Shown here piece by piece: positions 44,636 through 53,832 of a stretch of DNA of 64,000 nt. The position numbers and the translations under genes were made by a program. Within the stretch, counting starts at the first letter, position 1. The number at the start of each line of letters is the position of its first letter. The stretch covers positions 310,001-374,000 of the forward strand of contig CAWGMT010000021.1 in assembly GCA_963823675.1 (NCBI GenBank), given 5' to 3'. This DNA comes from CAWGMT01 sp963823675. GTDB lineage: Bacteria > Planctomycetota > Planctomycetia > Isosphaerales > Isosphaeraceae. Under the pieces are notes generated by a model. The model had not been told where the DNA came from and did not search any database. It saw only the letters and a program-made list of their open reading frames with translations.

Positions 44636-47028
44636 ATGCACGCTTTTTGGGGAATCATCGCCAGTAATGCCGTCGTCGCTGCGCTCCTGGCGATCGGCGC
44701 CAGCCTGTTGGGCCGCATCTGGAAGCATCCCGCGGCGCTTCATGCCCTCTGGGTCGTCGTCCTGCTCAAGCTCTTCACGCCGCCGCTAGTGATCGCGGAG
44801 CTTCCGGCTGCCTTGGCCTTCTCGCCATCCCCGGCCGGCACTGATATGCGGAAGGGGCCACTGGAGCTTCCATCTCACGAGAGCGCGACGCCACCAATTG
44901 CCGCTGCCATGACAAATCCCCGCGGCGCGATCGCCGTGGACGGCCGGCCAGGCGTCCTCCCGAATCGGCCCGCGGAGACAATCGGCCACGGACCCTGGTC
45001 GCTCCCCACCGTCCTTGCCGCGGTCTGGATCTGTGGTATCTTCTGCACGGCCGCGGGCTACGCCGTTCGTATTCGCCGCTTCGCGGGCCTCATTCGTGAG
45101 TGCGAGGCGGCACCGCCGGATATCCGCGCGATGGCCGCCGAGTTCTCGAGCCGCCTGGGGCTTTTCGCGCGCCCGACGTCCGGATGACGTCCCGTCATCT
45201 GCCGCCCCTGGTCTGGTCGATCGGGTTTTCCCGGCGAGTAATCTTGCCCTCGGGGCTCGTCGCCCGCCTGAGCCGCGAAGCCCAGGAGTGTATTCTCGCC
45301 CACGAACTCATCCATTTCCGGCGCGGCGATCACCTCGTCCGGCTCCTCGAGCTTGCCGCGACAACGATCTTTTGGTGGCACCCTGTCGCCTGGTGGGCGA
45401 GCCGGCAGTTGCACGAGCTCGAGGAACAGTGCTGCGACGGCCGCGTCCTCGAACTTGTCCCGAATCAGCCGCGGACGTATGCCGCCGCACTGGTCGACAC
45501 CCTTGAATTCCTCTCGGAGCGACCTCGTATCGCCGTCCCCTTGCCCACGGCGATTGATTCCAACGGCTCATTGTTCAGGAGAATTCACATGCTGGCCCAG
45601 TGTCGGACGACTCGACTGAGCGCCCTGAGTGGCATGCTCGTCGCCGGGTTCGTCATTTTTCCGCTGGTCATCGCCTTCGCCGCCGATCCGGAACCCACGA
45701 ATCCGACGCCCCCCGGAGACCAGCCATCCGCCAGGGCCCGGACCGCGGTGCTCCGCGGACGCGTGACCAACGAGGCCGGAGGCCCCCTGGCCGACGTCCG
45801 CGTGCGCGTAGCCATCCCCGCCACTGACATGCGGTTCGTCAACGTCAGCCGCGAGCTTGTAGAGGGCGCTGGCGTCCGTTACAAGCTGGTGGAAACGCGG
45901 ACCGATGCCGGCGGCGCCTACCGGGTGGAGATCCCCGGGGTCACCGGGCCCGCGAAGGTCTCGCTCGATGCGCTGAAACCCGGCTATCGCCGGCTGGTGG
46001 GGACCCTGATGTCCGGCGGCGATCCGAAGGAGGTCGAGGTCACGCCGGCGACGGAAGCGGAAGCGTCCTTGATGCTCAAGCCCTCACTCTATTTCCGCGG
46101 CACCGTCGTCGACGAGAAGGGGAAGCCAATCTCGGGGGTGAACATTTCCGCCCAAGCGTCCTACGCCCGCAGCTCAGGCGGGATCGAGCGAACCGCCACC
46201 AATCCGGACGGGTCGTTCGAACTCTTCTGCTATGCCGAGAAGCTCCCCGACATCGGGGACGGGGCCGGCCGGGGACTCGTCTTTTTCTCCCATCCCGATT
46301 ACATCGATTCGCGGCTCGATGACATCTACGCGCTCACCCCCACGGATCGCGAGTCGGTGCGGGTCGTCCTCCGGACGGGCTACAAGGTGACGGGCACGGT
46401 GATCGGTCGGACCGGAAAACCGGTCCCCCACGCGATGGTCGTGGTCGGCCGCGAGGACCGGGGCCATGAAAAGGCGACCCTGACCGACGCCGACGGCAAG
46501 TTCGCCCTGCGCGGCCTGAGCGGAGACCTGACCTTGTTGCGCGCCCGCAACCTGGCAATCAAGCAGAACACCGAGGTGCCGATTACCCTCAGCGGCGATA
46601 AGATTGACTTGGTTGTCCGGCTGAAGCCCATTGTGGTGCCAGGCGGTATCAAGTCCTACTCGGTGCTCGGCATGCAGCTCGCGGACGTGACGCCGGAGCT
46701 GAAATCCGCCTACGATCTTCGCTACGATCGCGGGGCGTTGATCGTGGATCCGGGTCCAAATCCCGATCGTCTGAAGATCGGCGAGATCGCCGAGGGTGAC
46801 GTCTTCTGGATGGTCGGCCAGCGGCGCGTCGGCAGCGTCTGCGAGTTCGTGCACCGGCTCCTCGCCGAACCGGGCGTGCCGATTGCAGGCGAGCGCCGGA
46901 TCCGCGTTGTCTACGGCTTCATCCGGGTCGATGCCCAGGGGACCAACACGCAGTACATCCGGTTCACGGAGGACGAGCGCAAGCAGTTGCAGGTGCTGTC
47001 GGACCAGCTCGCCCCCGATTCGCCCTGA
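44636..47028 (+). CDS. BlaR1-like M56 metallopeptidase sensor with extracytoplasmic repeat and PDZ domains, one frameshift
   Basis: About 796 residues once repaired. The N-terminal half is multi-membrane (GIIASNAVVAALLAIGASLLG, HALWVVVLLKLFTPPLVI, TVLAAVWICGIFCTAAGYAV) with the M56 zinc motif HELIH at 45301-45315 and a second ligand region LEEQCCDGRVLEL. After one more membrane helix (LSGMLVAGFVIFPLVIAFA) come two to three carboxypeptidase-regulatory-like beta domains (LRGRVTNEAGGPLADVRVRV, FRGTVVDEKGKPISGVNISA, VTGTVIGRTGKPVPHAMVVV) and a PDZ-like end (LGMQLADVTPELKSAY..GALIVDP). There is no penicillin-binding domain, so the signal is not a classical beta-lactam sensor input. The frame breaks near 45170. 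Confidence 0.8.
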
Positions 47029-47349
47029 ATCGGGCCGCGATCCGGGAATCCGACCGGAGACCCGCCGGCTGGAGCCGGCCTCGACCCGGAGGCTGGATCC
47101 GCCGGTTCGCTGCAGGAGGCCGCTCCCGCCGCTCGGCGCCTTGATCGCCGCGCCGGACGTCCGCGCCGCACTTTGGGTCAGCGCCGTCATTGGACTAGCC
47201 GCGCCGCTGATCCTCGAGCTCTCGGCCGTCCGACGAGTCCGGTACTTGGCCACTGCCGACGTCATTTCGATAATGAGGTGGACCCCTAAAACTGGACCAC
47301 TCGAGATGTTAAACTGATCGAAGATCACTTTTGCATTCCGAGGAGCGCC

Positions 47350-47658
47350 ATGAAAGGCACGAACAAGCGATATCCGGCAGCATTTGAGGCGCGGGTCGCT
47401 CTGGAGGCCGCCAAGCAGACCAGGACCCTCGCCGAGCTGTCAGGAAGGTATCAGGTCCACTCCGTCCAGATCAGTCACTGGAAGAAGCAACTCCTGGACG
47501 GCATCGAATCCTTGTTCCGCGACGGGCGCCGCCGCGACCACGACGAGAGCCACGCGATCCAGGCCGAGCTCTACAAGCAGATCGGCCGGCTCAAGATGGA
47601 GGTCGAGTGGTTGAAAAAAAAAAGCTGCCCGCTTCGGCTGACCTCAAGCGACCCCTGA
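47350..47658 (+). CDS. IS3 OrfA (helix-turn-helix)
   Basis: 102 residues. The N-terminal HTH reads KRYPAAFEARVALEAAKQTR, then LAELSGRYQVHSVQISHWKKQLL. The leucine-zipper-like C-terminus (AELYKQIGRLKMEVEWLKKK) leads into a run of ten A at 47614-47623. In IS3 elements such a slippery run gives the -1 frameshift that makes the OrfAB transposase. Confidence 0.85.
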   Translation: MKGTNKRYPAAFEARVALEAAKQTRTLAELSGRYQVHSVQISHWKKQLLDGIESLFRDGRRRDHDESHAIQAELYKQIGRLKMEVEWLKKKSCPLRLTSSDP

Positions 47659-48224
47659 TCGACACATGACATAATCATCAGAGCACCCGTAGATAATGCG
47701 AACTTCTGGATCTCAACCGTTCGAGCGACTATCTCCAACCGGCCGTCGATTCCGAGGAGAACCTGCGCTTGATGCGGCTGACCATGAGGCGTGGGTTCAT
47801 GTATCTGACGGCAGCGATCGACTGGTACAGTCGGTACGTGCTCTCATGGCGGCTTTCCAACACCTTGGAAGGGCGATTCTGCCTGGAGGCGTTGGACGAG
47901 GCGCTGTCGAGGGCTCGGCCGGAGATCTTCAACACCGACCAAGGCTCCCAGTTCACATCACGAGAGTACACCAGCCGCCTGGAGGAGGCCGGGATCGCGG
48001 TGAGCCGGGATGGTCGGGGGCGGGCGTTGGACAACGTGTTCGTGGAGCGGTTGTGGATGAGTGGCAAATACAAAGACATCTATATTAAGGAGTATGATCA
48101 TGTAAATGAACTGGAATCGGGTCTGACGGCCTACTTCCAGTTTTACGACGAGGAGCGTCCCCACCAGTCTCTCGATTATCAGAACCCTGGAGAGGTGTAT
48201 CGGGGCGACGTTCGAGGGGGCTGA
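47624..48224 (+). pseudogene. IS3 OrfB (integrase core) with internal deletion
   Basis: The beginning is recognisable but carries stops (ADLKRPLIDT-stop; CELLDLNRSSDYLQPAV; DSEENLRLMRL), and jumps at 47775-47785 straight to MRRGFMYLTAAIDWYSRYVL. Family members have about 85 residues between these points, including the WSADITYVP stretch with the first Asp of the DDE triad. The second Asp (NTDQGSQF) and the Glu (LDNVFVERLW) remain. Not active without the first Asp. Confidence 0.8.
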
Positions 48225-48283
48225 ACGCGGGAAAGCCTTAACAAATGCACGTGGCCCGAGTGGTCCACCTTTTAGGGTCCACC

Positions 48284-48649
48284 ATACTCGCTGCGAGATC
48301 ATAGCTCCTATCCCTCGTAGGGTAATCGTCCGGAGATGCCAGACCGATCGGCGAAGGCCGGTCACCGCAGACGACAGGCGGCCCTAGCTCCGACGACCAC
48401 CTCGCCGCTCTTGACGCTATCGCACGTATCCGTGAAACTCAAATTCATTGTGGGGATAGGACGGCCGGATCGACGTGTCGGATCACGTCCGTCCGTCCAT
48501 CTAATCCCGCCCCAGGCGCATTAGACGGACAATTCCCGGTCGACTTCTTGTTAAGCGTAAGATCCCGATTCCGGCATTTGGCATAGGTGATATCGATGTC
48601 CGCACGCGGCTCTTTCGTCACGAGTCCAGGCTCTCGGTCCTCGAAATTG
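48284..48649. other. Spacer after IS3
   Basis: No gene or repeat is recognised in about 365 bp. It is slightly richer in A/T than its surroundings and probably holds the promoter of the following hypothetical gene. Confidence 0.4.
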
Positions 48650-49177
48650 ATGGCTGAATCGAAATATCGAATCCCTCTGTTTTGGTTGTCGTTCCTTGCG
48701 ACGGAGGACTTCGATCGCGCCAAGCACCCGGGACAATTCGAGATCGACAGGAAGCAGGCGATCGAAAGGGCCTCAAACAATCTTCCCTTTTTCTTGCAAC
48801 TCTTCCAGGAAGTTGACTTGTTTGAGGAAGCGGCCCGCAGCTTTCTGGATTTGCTCCGATCGCAACGGGCCAAGACCGTCGGAATCGAGGTCGTTGAACT
48901 GTTGGAGGAGTTGCAGGACGGGGAGGGTATCGAGGGGATGCCGAAGCTCCGAAATGCTGTGCAGGCTATAGAGAGCCAAGACGCTAATTATTCGCTAACC
49001 GTCCCGGCGCGAACCGTCAAAAACCCCTTCACCCAAGAGGACATGCGGCTCAAGGAACAGAGTTTTTCCTCTACGCGGGAGATGCTGCTCTACATTTGCT
49101 CGCTTCGGCCCGAGGATCTGAAATCAAAAAAGAGAGAGGAAGTACACGATACGATTGTCGGTCACAATTTGGAGTGA
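48650..49177 (+). CDS. Hypothetical protein, no family recognised
   Basis: 175 residues from the ATG at 48650: MAESKYRIPLFWLSFLATED, then a mostly helical, charged protein (EIDRKQAIERASNNLPFFLQ, FEEAARSFLDLLRSQRA, EVVELLEELQDGEGIEG, EEVHDTIVGHNLE). There is no signal peptide or membrane segment. Codon use is less GC-biased than neighbouring genes, and residue composition looks natural, so I think it is real and recently acquired. The start is uncertain; an in-frame ATG at 48596 also exists. It sits alone between an IS3 and a transposase fragment. Confidence 0.5.
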   Translation: MAESKYRIPLFWLSFLATEDFDRAKHPGQFEIDRKQAIERASNNLPFFLQLFQEVDLFEEAARSFLDLLRSQRAKTVGIEVVELLEELQDGEGIEGMPKLRNAVQAIESQDANYSLTVPARTVKNPFTQEDMRLKEQSFSSTREMLLYICSLRPEDLKSKKREEVHDTIVGHNLE

Positions 49178-49440
49178 GAGTAAACGGTGTAAACCAAATT
49201 TGAGGCCTCGCCTATCCTCTCATTGCAGCGGATCCGCCTGCGGTAGGGCGCTGATCCAAATGATTACCCTACACGTTATCCGTCGGTCTTTGAAAGGAGA
49301 CGGAGAAGGGGACGGGACGCGGCGAGTTTTGGATTCACAGGCGTTTGCCGAGAGGGGGCCACTGGGGACGCAGCTAGTATCGTGGCCGCGCCGTAACACT
49401 GGTATTATCGAAAGTTCAGTGGCTCGCGCACACGCATGCA
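49178..49440. other. Spacer before RAYT fragment
   Basis: About 260 bp with no gene recognised. It contains a purine-rich stretch (gaaaggagacggagaagggg, near 49290). Confidence 0.4.
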
Positions 49441-49692
49441 ATGCGCTGGCGCGTTTCGCATCGTACTGTGGGTTACGGATCTCTTTATCAGGGACGATTC
49501 AAGAGCTTCCCGATGCAATGTGACGACCATCTCCTGTCCCTCCTGCGCTATGTCGGGCGAAAGCCTTTGTCGGCGCGGCTTGTCGAGCGGGCGGAGCTTT
49601 GGCGCTGGAGCAGTCTCTGGTCGAGGGCACACGGTGACAATGCGGTCAAGGCGTTGCTGTCGCCCTGGCCGGTGGAGCGGCCGGCGAACTAG
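49441..49692 (+). pseudogene. REP-associated tyrosine transposase, C-terminal fragment
   Basis: The frame reads RWRVSHRTVGYGSLYQGRFK, then SFPMQCDDHLLSLLRYVGRK, then PLSARLVERAELWRWSSLW and a tail LLSPWPVERPAN before the stop. This is the C-terminal half of the RAYT family, including the helix with the catalytic Tyr (LRYVGRK; usually RYVERN). The N-terminal metal-binding half is absent. It complements the N-terminal fragment at 13839, which lacks exactly this half. Confidence 0.75.
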
Positions 49693-50214
49693 AGGGTTCG
49701 CGTCAACTCCCGTCTAACCGCGAGTGACAATGCCAAACGAAAGAGAACCGAAAGCCGTCCGGGTCACGGTTCCCCTGACCGCTAACTCGATGCGTCCCGG
49801 TTTCCGTCGCGCGAACACGCCAAGAGCGTGAAGGGAACGGAAGACGCAATGAATATACGGCATCAATCGCATGGTTAATGATTGATGAGCGGGATCGGCG
49901 GATTTCTTGGCGATCTTCGCGCCTTGGCGGTGAATTTCTGACTTCACACCAATTGGGTCGAATGATTGCGATTTCTTCGCGGCCAGCCGGCAGCGCCTTC
50001 GAGAAGTCGCCGAGCGCCTGGGCCTGCGGCGAGTGCCCAACCTGGGCGGATGCGTGGCGACCCGACGACGGTACGGAGCTCGGTTCCGCGGTTTTCGGGC
50101 ATTTCACACGCAAGCGGTTTAGCCGAATTGGCTCGTTCCGTGAGGCGTCGGGAACCGACTCAACCGAGGTTGAGCCAATCCAGCCGTCGAGGCCGCAATT
50201 TGATCTGCCTGTTC

Positions 50215-50893
50215 TAGCTCTTGAGGAGTAGGTCCCGGATCGCTTGCACCACGGCGTCTGGACGGTCCGTGTGGATCGAGTCCGGCCACTGAGCGAACAT
50301 CCTTCGAACCGACGACGGCAGAACCGCTTGAATTGAACAAGCACGCGAACGAGAGAAACGGCCGTCTGAAGGGTGCCGAGCCGCGTTTGTGTCGGGGCAT
50401 GGGCGGGATAGTCCTCGTGAGCGGGGTCCAGGAAGAGCAACCCGGCCACCTCGTCCGGAAAGCGCTGCGCATATCGGCGTACGTAGAACCCGCCCAGCGA
50501 GTGGCCGACGAGCAGGTACGGAGCCGGTACCAGAGCGACGTGGAGAAGACTCCGTAATTCATCCGTGACTTCGGCGGCGCTGCGAGGCAAGTCGACGTAG
50601 TCGCTCCAGCCGGTGCCCGCACGGTCGTACAGCACCGACGTCGTGAAGTGCGAGACCTGATCATGGATGTTCCAGTAATGAAGGCCGATCAGGCCGGCCC
50701 CGGGCATGAAGACCACGGCCGGGCCTCTCGTCCCCAAGTGGTCCAGCAGCAACTGCCTTCCCTTGACTTCGTAGAAACGCCCTATCGGTGGCGCGCCATG
50801 GAGGAACTCCCCGTCGCGGTGCCCCTTCCCTTGACGCTGTATCGAACCCTCGTGTCGCGATCTCGGGCGCTTTAATTCTTGATTCGGGATCAT
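50215..50893 (-). pseudogene. Alpha/beta hydrolase with internal deletion and frame change
   Basis: Reading leftward: IGRFYEVKGRQLLLDHLG, PAVVFMPGAGLIGLHYWNIH (oxyanion region), VLYDRAGTGWSD, LLVGHSLGGFYVRRYAQRFP (nucleophile elbow GHSLGG) and LLFLDPAHEDYPAH. After a frame change near 50300 it ends MFAQWPDSIHTDRPDAVVQAIRDLLLKS, where the His of SIHTDRPD is at the catalytic position. The cap and the acid-bearing strand that should lie between (about 60-80 residues) are missing. The start is uncertain; I give the ATG at 50893, without a clear ribosome-binding site. Confidence 0.6.
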
Positions 50894-51027
50894 TTTACGG
50901 CTTGAGTTGCGAATTTCGCCTGAGGCGCCCGCCTTTACTTGACCGGTCTGACCCCGGCGATCTCGTTCCGTCATTCCAAGTGCCACAAGAGTGGTATGAG
51001 AGACAGACGCCGTTTTGCTGTCCGTGC

Positions 51028-51232
51028 CTAATCCTCATGGACCAACGCTCCAAGAATGGCGCCCGCCGCGATGCCCTTGATTGAACCCGCAACGAACCAG
51101 CCCCACGCCAGGGTCAGAGGGATTGGTGAGTGGATACAAGTTCCAAAGATGAGCAAGGACGTCGATGAGTGTCCACACGACCAGTATCGAGAGACCTGCA
51201 AGGGGCAGACGCGTGGCCGAGGAAGTGCGCAT
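51028..51232 (-). CDS. Possible small two-helix membrane protein, frameshifted
   Basis: From 51232 leftward: MRTSSATRLPLAGLSILVVW, then TLIDVLAHLWNLYPL, and in the next frame LTLAWGWFVAGSIKGIAAGA, then ILGALVHED and stop at 51028. Joined near 51110 this is about 68 residues with two hydrophobic segments. It resembles the tail of small planctomycete membrane proteins, but I cannot name a family. Confidence 0.35.
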
Positions 51233-51272
51233 TGGAGGCGGCCTGACAACCTCTCGAGTGTTAAGTTTCCAA

Positions 51273-52646
51273 TCAAGGCACTTTGCCGCGGTCCCCTTTT
51301 CCGGCCGGAGTTTTGTGCTGGAGCACGACCAGGGATCGAAGGCCGGCCAGCGGAAGTTGCAACGGTTCTTGGATGCCCGGCACCGTCAAGGTCAGCACGC
51401 CGTTCTCGAATTTGACCGGCTCGCCGCTGATCCGCGAGCCGTCCTGGCAGACGGTTCGGATCGTCCGCGGCGCGTCATCCTTGGGAACCGAGAGGAGCAC
51501 GCTGGAGACCTGTTTCTCGGGCACTCGCGACTCGCCCTTCGCGGTCGTCATGACGAATTCTTGCGATGCGGGATGCAACCCGGAGAGCTGGCCGTACACG
51601 ATCGTTCCGTCGGCCAGATCGATGCGCGCCTGGTCGGCGCGCATGTCGCGGGGAATTTCGCCGTTCCACCGGCCGATCCGCAGGCAGTCCAGGCGCAAGT
51701 CGCCACGGAGGTTCTCCAGGTACACGGCGGGCAGCGCGGCGAACTTCGGGTCGGGAATCTCGAGGTGGGCGAGCTCCTTGCCGCCTGGCGAGAAGACCAG
51801 GATTCGCCCCTTCTCCTGATCGAGATACACCTGGAGATGGACCCGGCCGGGACCGCTCGATAATTTCTGCAACTTCGCCAGGTCCGCCATTTGGTCGAGT
51901 TCGCGCTCGACGATCAAGTCTTCTCCCCAGGCCTGAAACTGAAAGGCCCGCTTGACCGTGTTCCGCTGGTCATCCACGCCCACGCCCACGGCGAAGGCGA
52001 AGTCGGCCTTCGACCTCCAGGATACCTCGAACTCGATGCTGGCGCGAGGGGGAAGTCCGAAGTTTCCGCGGATCGGCGCCCCTTCCCGATCGGTAATCGG
52101 CCGGCCCGCGTCCGCCCGCCAGTCTTTCCGGCCCGCTGGTTCCTGCCAGCCGGCCAGGCCGTTGGGACCGACGTAGATCAAATCGGCGCCGTTGCGCCAT
52201 CGGTCGATGCGATGGAGATTGGATCTTCGAACGTGGATGCGGCCCAGCCGAGGTACGTCCAGCTCAGCACGCTGGTCGTCCAGCGCCATCAGCGAGCCGA
52301 ACAGCACGTCGCCGGCGGCCAGCTCGAAGCGAAAATCGCCGATGGGTTTGGGCCGTGTCGCCGGCGGCGGCCATTCGATGGCGTTGACCTCGTTCCAGGC
52401 GAATTCGGACGGCCTGTCAGCCGACGCGGACTGCCAGCGCAGAACTCCCGGCTGCGTCGAAGCTCGGACCTCGCCGGCCGTGGATCTACCGTCGGCCAGA
52501 TCCAGGACCGGCTGCGGTGAAGGGCTTGCCGGCTGGTCCGTTGCCCGCGCGGTTGCGGCGATTAGCGCCAGAAATGCCAGCGCGAAGAGCTGATGGGATG
52601 GCTGGGCACGAATCCCGATCGCTCGGTGCTGAAGTTGGCTGCACAT
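51273..52646 (-). CDS. Exported protein of unknown function, planctomycete type
   Basis: 457 residues, intact frame, with a signal peptide (LFALAFLALIAATARA) and GGAGGG 9 bases before the ATG. It contains repeated strand segments: FRFELAAGDVLFGSLMALDD, then AELDVPRLGRIHVRRSNLHR, then RNGADLIYVGPNGLAGWQ, later ARIDLADGTIVYGQLSGL and a final beta domain. It looks like a secreted beta-rich binding protein. Planctomycete proteins I recall with this pattern often continue into a PDZ or protease part, which is not present here. A 63-bp antisense piece of a relative of this gene lies at 59303-59365, so the family has other members in the genome. Confidence 0.6.
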   Translation of the reverse strand: MCSQLQHRAIGIRAQPSHQLFALAFLALIAATARATDQPASPSPQPVLDLADGRSTAGEVRASTQPGVLRWQSASADRPSEFAWNEVNAIEWPPPATRPKPIGDFRFELAAGDVLFGSLMALDDQRAELDVPRLGRIHVRRSNLHRIDRWRNGADLIYVGPNGLAGWQEPAGRKDWRADAGRPITDREGAPIRGNFGLPPRASIEFEVSWRSKADFAFAVGVGVDDQRNTVKRAFQFQAWGEDLIVERELDQMADLAKLQKLSSGPGRVHLQVYLDQEKGRILVFSPGGKELAHLEIPDPKFAALPAVYLENLRGDLRLDCLRIGRWNGEIPRDMRADQARIDLADGTIVYGQLSGLHPASQEFVMTTAKGESRVPEKQVSSVLLSVPKDDAPRTIRTVCQDGSRISGEPVKFENGVLTLTVPGIQEPLQLPLAGLRSLVVLQHKTPAGKGDRGKVP

Positions 52647-52763
52647 CTCGAGAGCCCTCCGCGTAGCCTGGCCAAGCGAGGCGTGCGAGTGGGAATGGAA
52701 AAATCCGTTGGGATCATCATCGACCGGATAGTGTCCCCGGAATCCCGCCCAGTTTGATCCGCG

Positions 52764-53108
52764 TCACGGAGCGTGCGCCTCGTTGAACATCTGGACCGCC
52801 TGTTCGAGTTCCGGCAGCTTGTGCTGGATCACGTCCCACACGATGTCGGCATTTACCTGGAAATAGGCGTGAGCGAGCCAGTCGCGCATTCCGGCGATTT
52901 TCGTCCATTCAATCTTTGGCATCTTCAGACGCACCTCCGGAGGTATCCGTTTCGCTGCCTCGCCGATGATCTCCAGATTCCGCAGCACGGCGTCGTAGGC
53001 CATCTGGTGGTTCACCAGTCCGGATTGATCCAACCCAGTCGAGTAGGTGCGGGCGCGCTCACAGGCTTCCAGAATGTCGCCCAGATAGGATTGCCAGTTA
53101 CGGGACAT
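52764..53108 (-). CDS. hepT: HepT-like toxin (HEPN ribonuclease)
   Basis: 114 residues: WQSYLGDILEACERARTYS, MAYDAVLRNLEIIGEAAKRI, then MRDWLAHAYFQVNADIVWDVI. The RX4HXY active site of HEPN toxins is present as RDWLAHAY. In the characterised MntA/HepT systems the toxin cleaves RNA and the partner silences it by adding AMP to the Tyr of this motif. It overlaps mntA by 11 bp, the usual antitoxin-first order. Confidence 0.9.
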   Translation of the reverse strand: MSRNWQSYLGDILEACERARTYSTGLDQSGLVNHQMAYDAVLRNLEIIGEAAKRIPPEVRLKMPKIEWTKIAGMRDWLAHAYFQVNADIVWDVIQHKLPELEQAVQMFNEAHAP

Positions 53109-53391
53109 GCACTGCCTCCTGTTCAATGCGGGGACGCAAGCTTGGACGGAGGTCGGAGCGAATCGCCAAATCAACGCCAGCGGCGAACAACTCTTCCAAG
53201 TGCAATTTGAGCCCCATGTAGTTGTCGAACGTGGGACGCCCGGCGAATTCAACCAGTACATCCACATCGCTGTCGGGCCGTGCTTCATTGCGAGCAACGG
53301 AACCGAAGATCGCCAGCTCCCGCACACCGAATCGTTGTCGAATTTCGGGCATCCGCTCGGACAACAACCGAACGGTTTCATTGACGTTCAT
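53098..53391 (-). CDS. mntA: MntA-like nucleotidyltransferase antitoxin
   Basis: 97 residues from the ATG at 53391 (MNVNETVRLLSERMPEIRQR). The nucleotidyltransferase motif GSX10DXD is intact as GSVARNEARPDSDVD. Then come VLVEFAGRPTFDNYMGLKLH and LEELFAAGVDLAIRSDLRP. It probably AMPylates the adjacent HepT toxin. I chose the second Met because sequence before it does not match the family. Confidence 0.9.
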   Translation of the reverse strand: MNVNETVRLLSERMPEIRQRFGVRELAIFGSVARNEARPDSDVDVLVEFAGRPTFDNYMGLKLHLEELFAAGVDLAIRSDLRPSLRPRIEQEAVHVP

Positions 53392-53480
53392 GGGGCCTTC
53401 CTTGCATTGAGCAGCGACGGATACACCTTGGCGGTCTCGTGGTACCGGTGTCGGGCGATTCAATTCCATTCGACCTCGCC

Positions 53481-53582
53481 ACGATCCACGCGAACGCCCA
53501 GTTCGTGGTCGAGATTGGCGACCAGAAACTCACCGGCATAGCCCTGCTGACCGCCAACTGGGACGACTACTCAAGGCTATAG
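53481..53582 (+). pseudogene. Short C-terminal protein fragment
   Basis: About 33 codons (TIHANAQFVVEIGDQKLTGI, then ALLTANWDDYSRL, stop at 53580) read like the end of a small protein, with a natural-looking composition. There is no start or ribosome-binding site. I do not recognise the family. It lies just upstream of and opposite to mntA. Confidence 0.3.
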
Positions 53583-53832
53583 CGCTGGCCGTGTCGAGAT
53601 CAAGGCGCCCCGCGTCCGGATGACCCGTCTGCGTGACAAAGACGCCACTCGAACCATCTTGACCTTGGTGCAATTCTCGGTAAAGTAAAAATAAAGTTTT
53701 GGTTTCCCAAAAACAATGCCGAATCAAACGAATAGCTGTGAGGGCCTGGGTGCGCAGACGAGCCCTGGGCCGGTGTGAGGTCACGAAGCACGTACGACCG
53801 GACGGCAGACTTTGGCTCGAAGGAGAGATTCC
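53583..53832. other. Spacer before the first P450 gene
   Basis: 250 bp with no gene recognised. It ends with the P450 ribosome-binding site AAGGAGAG. Confidence 0.4.

Larger units (their letters stand above)
47277..48283 (+). mobile_element. IS3-family insertion sequence, internally deleted
   Basis: About 1.0 kb with 27-bp imperfect terminal inverted repeats (ggtggacccctaaaactgga at the left end, inverted at 48257-48283). It contains orfA, a ten-A run at the expected frameshift position, and an orfB missing its middle. Full IS3 relatives are about 1.25-1.4 kb. No clear target duplication is seen. Confidence 0.85.
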
